Source: Hyphomonadaceae bacterium TMED5 (lineage in GTDB: Bacteria > Pseudomonadota > Alphaproteobacteria > Caulobacterales > Hyphomonadaceae). From it: a DNA stretch of 64,000 nucleotides. The notes below the pieces were generated by a model. It did not search any database, was not told the DNA's origin, and saw nothing but the letters and a program-made list of their open reading frames with translations. The stretch is taken from NCBI GenBank assembly GCA_002173095.1, contig NHBK01000002.1, forward strand, positions 62,001 through 126,000. The letters are read 5' to 3'. Positions 59,897 to 64,000 of this stretch are shown one piece after another (the stretch's first letter is position 1; each line of letters begins with the position of its first letter). The translations under genes were made by a program, and so were the position numbers.

Positions 59897-59929
59897 CTAC
59901 TCATTCAATTTGGAAAATTGCCGCCGGTC

Positions 59930-60373
59930 TTATTCCGCGGCGGCTGTGCGAAGCGCGCGGAGGAAGTCAAAGCCAGACTGCATTTCGTCTTCTGCGATAT
60001 TGCTTTCAATACGAGTCAGAAGCGATTGCCAGATCGGATACGCTTTCGCGAGCGTCTCTTCGCCCTTTGATGTCAGCTGGTGAGCAATGGCGCGACCGCT
60101 TTTGGACGTGTCGCGCTCGATCAGACCTGCTGAGGTGAGGGGTTTGAGGTTTCGCGACAGAGTTGATTTTTCAATATTGAGCAGCTGACCCAGTTCGGAA
60201 ATTGATCCGGTGGAGTTTGACCCAATAGCGATCAGCAATGTGAACTGGGTGCCTGTCAGCCCGATAGGCTTCATGGCGGCATCAAACATGCGCGTGACTG
60301 CGCGTGCTGTCATGAGCGTTCGAACGCCAATGCAGCGGTTTGCAACGTCCTGATATGCTGTTTCGTCTATCAT
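59930..60373 (-). CDS. MarR family transcriptional regulator
   Basis: A 147-residue winged-helix regulator starting MIDETAYQDV. The HTH lies in LGQLLNIEKSTLSRNLKPL and the wing in SKSGRAIAHQLTSKGEE. The longer frame continuing to 60910 overlaps the RNase P RNA on the opposite strand and is a shadow. MarR proteins usually sense phenolics, lipids or oxidants and repress a nearby operon; its targets are not evident. It is convergent with the phosphate transporter and divergent from rnpB. Confidence 0.92.
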   Translation of the reverse strand: MIDETAYQDVANRCIGVRTLMTARAVTRMFDAAMKPIGLTGTQFTLLIAIGSNSTGSISELGQLLNIEKSTLSRNLKPLTSAGLIERDTSKSGRAIAHQLTSKGEETLAKAYPIWQSLLTRIESNIAEDEMQSGFDFLRALRTAAAE

Positions 60374-60480
60374 TTCAGTCCTGATCTCATCGAAGTTTCT
60401 ATTGAAACACAATGCATGAAATGGCGAGACACAAATCCGCGATATAGTCACAGCGCGAATTCTGGAGTATGCAGCCCGCT

Positions 60481-60842
<362 letters not shown>

Positions 60843-61244
60843 AAATCTCTCCATGGGCAGATTTGGGCTGCTTCGGGCATTTCTGCGAAATTGCGCCCGA
60901 AACTGCTCAAACTTGAGTCATTGCCTGGCGTTCGCTGCGAAAATTTTCACGAATTTTCTTAACGTTCTGGGGAAAACGAGCGCTCGCCTCGGAATATTAC
61001 ACGATATAGATGGGTGATGATGGGGCGCTACTAGATATAGATTTCCGGTTTATGCTGATCGGTCGCCCTCAGACATGTTGTTCCCTTAAAATTCACACCT
61101 TGTTCCACAATTGTTTCCGATGTGGTGGGTGATTGTCTTAACGATCGCATTTGTGCCCATTGTTGCCCAGATTTCCCCATGGTATCCCATCTGTGAGCTG
61201 GTGTGTCCCATAACGGGCGAAATGTCTTTGGCTGCGGGTTGGTC
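60843..61244. other. 400-base gap between rnpB and mraZ
   Basis: No protein gene is supported here. The left part is AT-rich without a clear terminator for rnpB. The right part holds the mraZ promoter region with MraZ boxes at 61155-61190 and a possible fifth box at 61207. Short repeats of GATATAGAT occur at about 61002 and 61033. Confidence 0.6.
61155..61190 (-). promoter_or_regulatory. four MraZ boxes
   Basis: CCCA occurs at 61156, 61166, 61176 and 61186, exactly ten bases apart; on the minus strand this is TGGG-N6 repeated. MraZ binds such 10-bp-spaced TGGGN repeats in front of its own operon in E. coli. A fifth CCCA at 61207 is one base out of phase. Confidence 0.85.
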
Positions 61245-61724
61245 ATGTTTCTGTCGACCATAGAAGGAAGTATCGATGCTCGGGGCCGTGTGCTTGTCCC
61301 GAACAGCTTCCGTGCAGCTTTAGAAGGGGCCTCCAAATTCTTTCTCTACCCGATCGCCGAAGGCGGTGGCTGCCTTGAGGGCGGCGGTACACAGTTGATG
61401 GACGGGTATCGTAAAATCTTCTCTAACCTGCACCCGAATGATGTGCATCGCCGCGCCAATGTGATGGCGATCTTCTCCAATGGCAGCGAAGTCTCCATGG
61501 ATCAGGCGGGTCGTGCGAACCTGCCGGCCGCGCTGCTTGCGGAAGCTGGCATTGAAAAAGAGCTGCTTTTTGTGGGTGCGATGGACCGCTTCCAGATCTG
61601 GAACCCGGATCGCTTCGCTGATTACCGCAAACAAATGGCAGAGCATGCAGCCAACAACCCGGATGCGCTCGCCGTCCCATTCTATCAGAGCCTTGGCAAT
61701 AGCGGGCAGGGAGGTCAGTCATGA
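61245..61724 (+). CDS. mraZ: transcriptional regulator MraZ
   Basis: A 159-residue protein of two AbrB-like swapped-hairpin domains starting MFLSTIEGSIDARGRVLVP; the frame opens 14 codons earlier but that is not family-like. The second domain contains SNGSEVSMDQAGRANLPAAL, both domains carrying the DxxGR motif. MraZ represses the division and cell-wall cluster that it heads. It acts on the four boxes upstream. Its end overlaps rsmH by four bases. Confidence 0.95.
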   Translation: MFLSTIEGSIDARGRVLVPNSFRAALEGASKFFLYPIAEGGGCLEGGGTQLMDGYRKIFSNLHPNDVHRRANVMAIFSNGSEVSMDQAGRANLPAALLAEAGIEKELLFVGAMDRFQIWNPDRFADYRKQMAEHAANNPDALAVPFYQSLGNSGQGGQS

Positions 61725-62710
61725 ACCATATCCCTGTCATGCTGGATCATGTGGTTGATCACCTCGCGCCTGAGGCTGGCTCTGTCATTCTGGATGGCAC
61801 GTTTGGTGGCGGCGGCTATTCGCGTCGTATTCTTCAATCAGCTGACTGCACAGTGCTGGGCGTGGATCAGGATCCTGATGCCATTGCTCGTTCCGAGCCG
61901 CTCAAGGCAGAGTTTGGTGACCGCTTTCAGCTTTTGCCGGGTCGGTTCGGCGATCTGTCCAAACTGGCATCTGAAGCAGGCTATGCCGCGCTTGATGGCG
62001 TCGTGCTGGACCTTGGTGTGTCCTCGTTTCAGCTCGATCAGGCCGATCGCGGCTTTTCTTTCATGCGTGACGGCCCGCTTGATATGCGGATGAGTAAGTC
62101 CGGCCCGAGCGCTGCCGACGTAGTGAACGAAGCGCGTGAAGGTGATCTCGCTGACATTATCTTTCAGCTCGGCGAAGAGCGTGACTCGCGCCGCATTGCG
62201 CGTCGTATTGTTGATGCCCGCAAAACCGAGACGTTCGAATCCACGCTTCAGCTTGCAGAGCTGATCGAAAAAGCAGTGGGCGGCCGTCGCGGCAAGAAAA
62301 CTCATCCAGCGACCAAAACCTTTCAGGCGCTGCGCATGTTCGTGAATGACGAACTGGGCCAGCTGCAATCTGCACTCCAGGCGGCTGAAGTCGCGGTGAA
62401 AGAGGGTGGTCGCTTCGTAGTGGTCACCTTCCATTCGCTTGAAGACCGAATGGTGAAGTCCTTCTTTGCGGAACGCTCTGGCAAGCAAGAGGGCGGGTCC
62501 CGCTTTATGCCAGAGGTCAAATCTACCGGTCCTCAGCCAACGTTCGAAAATGTGCGCCGCGTTACTGCGCCCGATACGGCAGAGATTGAAGCAAATGTTC
62601 GCGCGCGCTCATCGCGCCTGCGCTCTGCCATTCGGACATCGGAACCGGCCTGGGACAAAGAGTTCCCACTGTCAGTCAAACTGCCAGACCTCGATGAGGT
62701 GGTGTCATGA
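61721..62710 (+). CDS. rsmH: 16S rRNA (cytosine(1402)-N4)-methyltransferase
   Basis: A 329-residue SAM-dependent enzyme (formerly MraW). The start HIPVMLDHVVDHLAPEAG, the SAM motif LDGTFGGGGYSRRIL and the family-specific LDLGVSSFQLDQADRGFSF are exact hallmarks. The helical insert and FQALRMFVNDELGQL also fit. It methylates C1402 in the ribosomal P site. Coupled to mraZ and ftsL by ATGA overlaps. Confidence 0.97.
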   Translation: MNHIPVMLDHVVDHLAPEAGSVILDGTFGGGGYSRRILQSADCTVLGVDQDPDAIARSEPLKAEFGDRFQLLPGRFGDLSKLASEAGYAALDGVVLDLGVSSFQLDQADRGFSFMRDGPLDMRMSKSGPSAADVVNEAREGDLADIIFQLGEERDSRRIARRIVDARKTETFESTLQLAELIEKAVGGRRGKKTHPATKTFQALRMFVNDELGQLQSALQAAEVAVKEGGRFVVVTFHSLEDRMVKSFFAERSGKQEGGSRFMPEVKSTGPQPTFENVRRVTAPDTAEIEANVRARSSRLRSAIRTSEPAWDKEFPLSVKLPDLDEVVS

Positions 62711-63015
62711 ACCGCTATATTCTGCTCTTCGGTCTCTTCGTCGCGGGCTTCCTCGCTGTTGGCATGTATCAGGCTAAATCTGGTGCCCGTCAGAGCGGTG
62801 AGCGCATCGAGGCGCTGCATGATGAAATCGCCGATCTGAACCGTGAGATCGATCTTCTGGAAACAGAAATGGACACGCTGACCGGTGAGGCGCGTATCGC
62901 TGAGCTTGCGGCCTCTCGTCTGGGAATGCAGCCAGCCCGTTCGCGTCAGATGATGAATATGCAGGAGGCAGAGGCTTATCTCGGCCCTCTCGTGGATTGG
63001 GAGAGCGCTGAATGA
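62707..63015 (+). CDS. ftsL: cell division protein FtsL-like
   Basis: A 102-residue bitopic protein: an N-terminal membrane helix (ILLFGLFVAGFLAVGMYQAK) and a coiled-coil region (GERIEALHDEIADLNREIDL and LLETEMDTLTGEARIAELA). Size, topology and the place between rsmH and ftsI identify it as the FtsL of this division cluster. FtsL bridges FtsQ/FtsB with FtsW/FtsI in the divisome. Sequence alone is little conserved in the family. Confidence 0.88.
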   Translation: MNRYILLFGLFVAGFLAVGMYQAKSGARQSGERIEALHDEIADLNREIDLLETEMDTLTGEARIAELAASRLGMQPARSRQMMNMQEAEAYLGPLVDWESAE

Positions 63016-64000
63016 GCCGCACTCTCTTTGAAAGCGATAAAACCTCACCATTGCGAGCGCGCATTGTTGCAGGCTGTATGTGCCTTGCGTTTGGTGCGGT
63101 CGGTATTCAAGGCGGCGTCGTGGCGCTGACCGGCGATCATTCTGATCGCTTCGCGAATTCCCGTTCGGCCGATAGCCCGAACACGCTAACGCGCGCGGAA
63201 ATTCTGGATCGCAATGGCGAGCGCCTCGCAACCTCTGTATCTGTCTATTCTCTGTCAGCTGACCCGACCGCAATCTGGGATGCCGACTATGTCGCGACAG
63301 AGCTGATGACGGTCCTGCCAGAGCTTGATTACGAGACAATCGTTCGCCGCTTATCGGATACAGACCGCCGCTTTGTATGGATCCAGCGTGGACTGACGCC
63401 AGTTCAGCGCCAGCGCGTCTTTGAGCTGGGTCTGGAAGGGCTGAGCTTTAATGAAGAAACGCGCCGTCTGTACCCGCAGCGCGGACTTGCGGCACACGTG
63501 CTTGGCTTCACGGATGTCGATGGCAATGGCATTGCTGGCATTGAATATGCTCTTGATGAGCGCCTGACGCAGTCAGATGAGCCGCTGCGCCTGACCATTG
63601 ATGCGGGTGTGCAGTACAGCCTCGAAACCGAGCTGGAAGCTGCTGCGATCAGCACTCACGCTCAGGGCGGGGCGGGCATTGTTCTCGATGCGCAGACCGG
63701 CGAAGTGCTGGCCATGGCATCCTGGCCATTCTTTGACCCGAACCGTCCGCAGGATGCGATTCCGGGTGCACGGTTTAATCGCGCATCTGCCGGTGTTTAT
63801 GAGCTGGGATCGGTCTTCAAGCCATTCACTATGGCTGCCGGTATTGATCTGGGCGAAGTAATGCTGCGTGAGCAGTTTGATGTGCGAAACCCGATCCATG
63901 TCGGCTCCGACACCGTTCATGATGATCACCCGCTGCCAAATGCGCGGGTCGCAACCCCGACCTCCATCGTGGCTCATTCTTCAAATATCGGCACGGTGCA
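63012..64000 (+). CDS. ftsI: peptidoglycan transpeptidase FtsI (PBP3), 5' part
   Basis: The first 329 or so codons of a septal class B penicillin-binding protein; the gene runs off the right edge. The N-terminus MSRTLFESDKTSPLRARI leads to one membrane helix near residues 18-38. The pedestal domain includes RAEILDRNGERLA and RRLYPQRGLAAHVLGF. The catalytic SxxK is ELGSVFKPFT, here S-V-F-K where STFK is usual, and the SxN motif is AHSSNIGT. It is coupled to ftsL by a four-base overlap. Confidence 0.95.
   Translation, partial: MSRTLFESDKTSPLRARIVAGCMCLAFGAVGIQGGVVALTGDHSDRFANSRSADSPNTLTRAEILDRNGERLATSVSVYSLSADPTAIWDADYVATELMTVLPELDYETIVRRLSDTDRRFVWIQRGLTPVQRQRVFELGLEGLSFNEETRRLYPQRGLAAHVLGFTDVDGNGIAGIEYALDERLTQSDEPLRLTIDAGVQYSLETELEAAAISTHAQGGAGIVLDAQTGEVLAMASWPFFDPNRPQDAIPGARFNRASAGVYELGSVFKPFTMAAGIDLGEVMLREQFDVRNPIHVGSDTVHDDHPLPNARVATPTSIVAHSSNIGTV

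Overview
The window is a chromosomal segment of an alphaproteobacterium, most likely from the Hyphomonadaceae or nearby Caulobacterales-type lineages. That placement is an inference. It rests on the carA / yqeY-dnaG-rpoD neighbourhood, a complete PhyR-NepR-EcfG-histidine kinase general stress locus, rnpB next to the mraZ-rsmH-ftsL-ftsI division cluster, and a moderately GC-rich coding style. No rRNA, tRNA, CRISPR array, insertion sequence or prophage was recognised. About 76 protein genes and one structural RNA are supported.

Layout. 0-10 kb: the 5' end of carA, then yqeY, a formyltransferase, metA, a Pmp3-type membrane peptide, a lipoprotein hydrolase, adenine deaminase, two small enzymes, and dnaG-rpoD. 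10-22 kb: an AT-richer DUF4238 gene lodged behind the rpoD terminator, a transglutaminase-like protein, metY, a frameshifted TonB receptor with a His-rich DUF2946 partner, a soluble chemoreceptor, and assorted single genes. 22-36 kb: peptidases, sirtuin, fRMsr, a SPOR lipoprotein, then a tight six-gene operon DUF4129-DUF4350-MoxR-DUF58-SpoIIM-RDD, followed by a DMT transporter, an AmpD-like amidase and a B3-type metallo-beta-lactamase. 36-46 kb: enoyl-CoA hydratase, three tandem secreted paralogs of unknown function, a paired pimeloyl-CoA-dehydrogenase-like acyl-CoA dehydrogenase, cobT, a retropepsin-like protease, TSUP permease and dusA.

46-58 kb is the most coherent region. The core general stress regulators (phyR, nepR, ecfG, sensor kinase) sit in the middle of a run of small envelope and protective genes: DUF1328, entericidin, a mini-lipoprotein plus Dps, ExoD, a DUF883/YqjD-like pair, a small membrane protein plus MlaC-like protein, and a glycine-zipper lipoprotein plus an ATP-grasp/glutamine-amidotransferase fusion. 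By eye I find seven exact GGAAC-N16/17-CGTT promoters, six of them in this region and one before an aldo/keto reductase at 20.3 kb. Five of the seven place the -10 element 29-31 bases before the ATG. The phyR/nepR intergenic region carries a mirror-image pair of GGAACC elements with A-tracts.

58-64 kb: a PiT-like phosphate transporter behind a good Pho box, a MarR regulator, rnpB, four 10-bp-spaced MraZ boxes, then mraZ, rsmH, ftsL and the start of ftsI.

Pathway logic: MetA has the acetyl-CoA-type Glu111 and MetY is an O-acetylhomoserine sulfhydrylase, so together they give direct sulfhydrylation of O-acetylhomoserine. Both genes carry the same short palindrome in front of the start codon.
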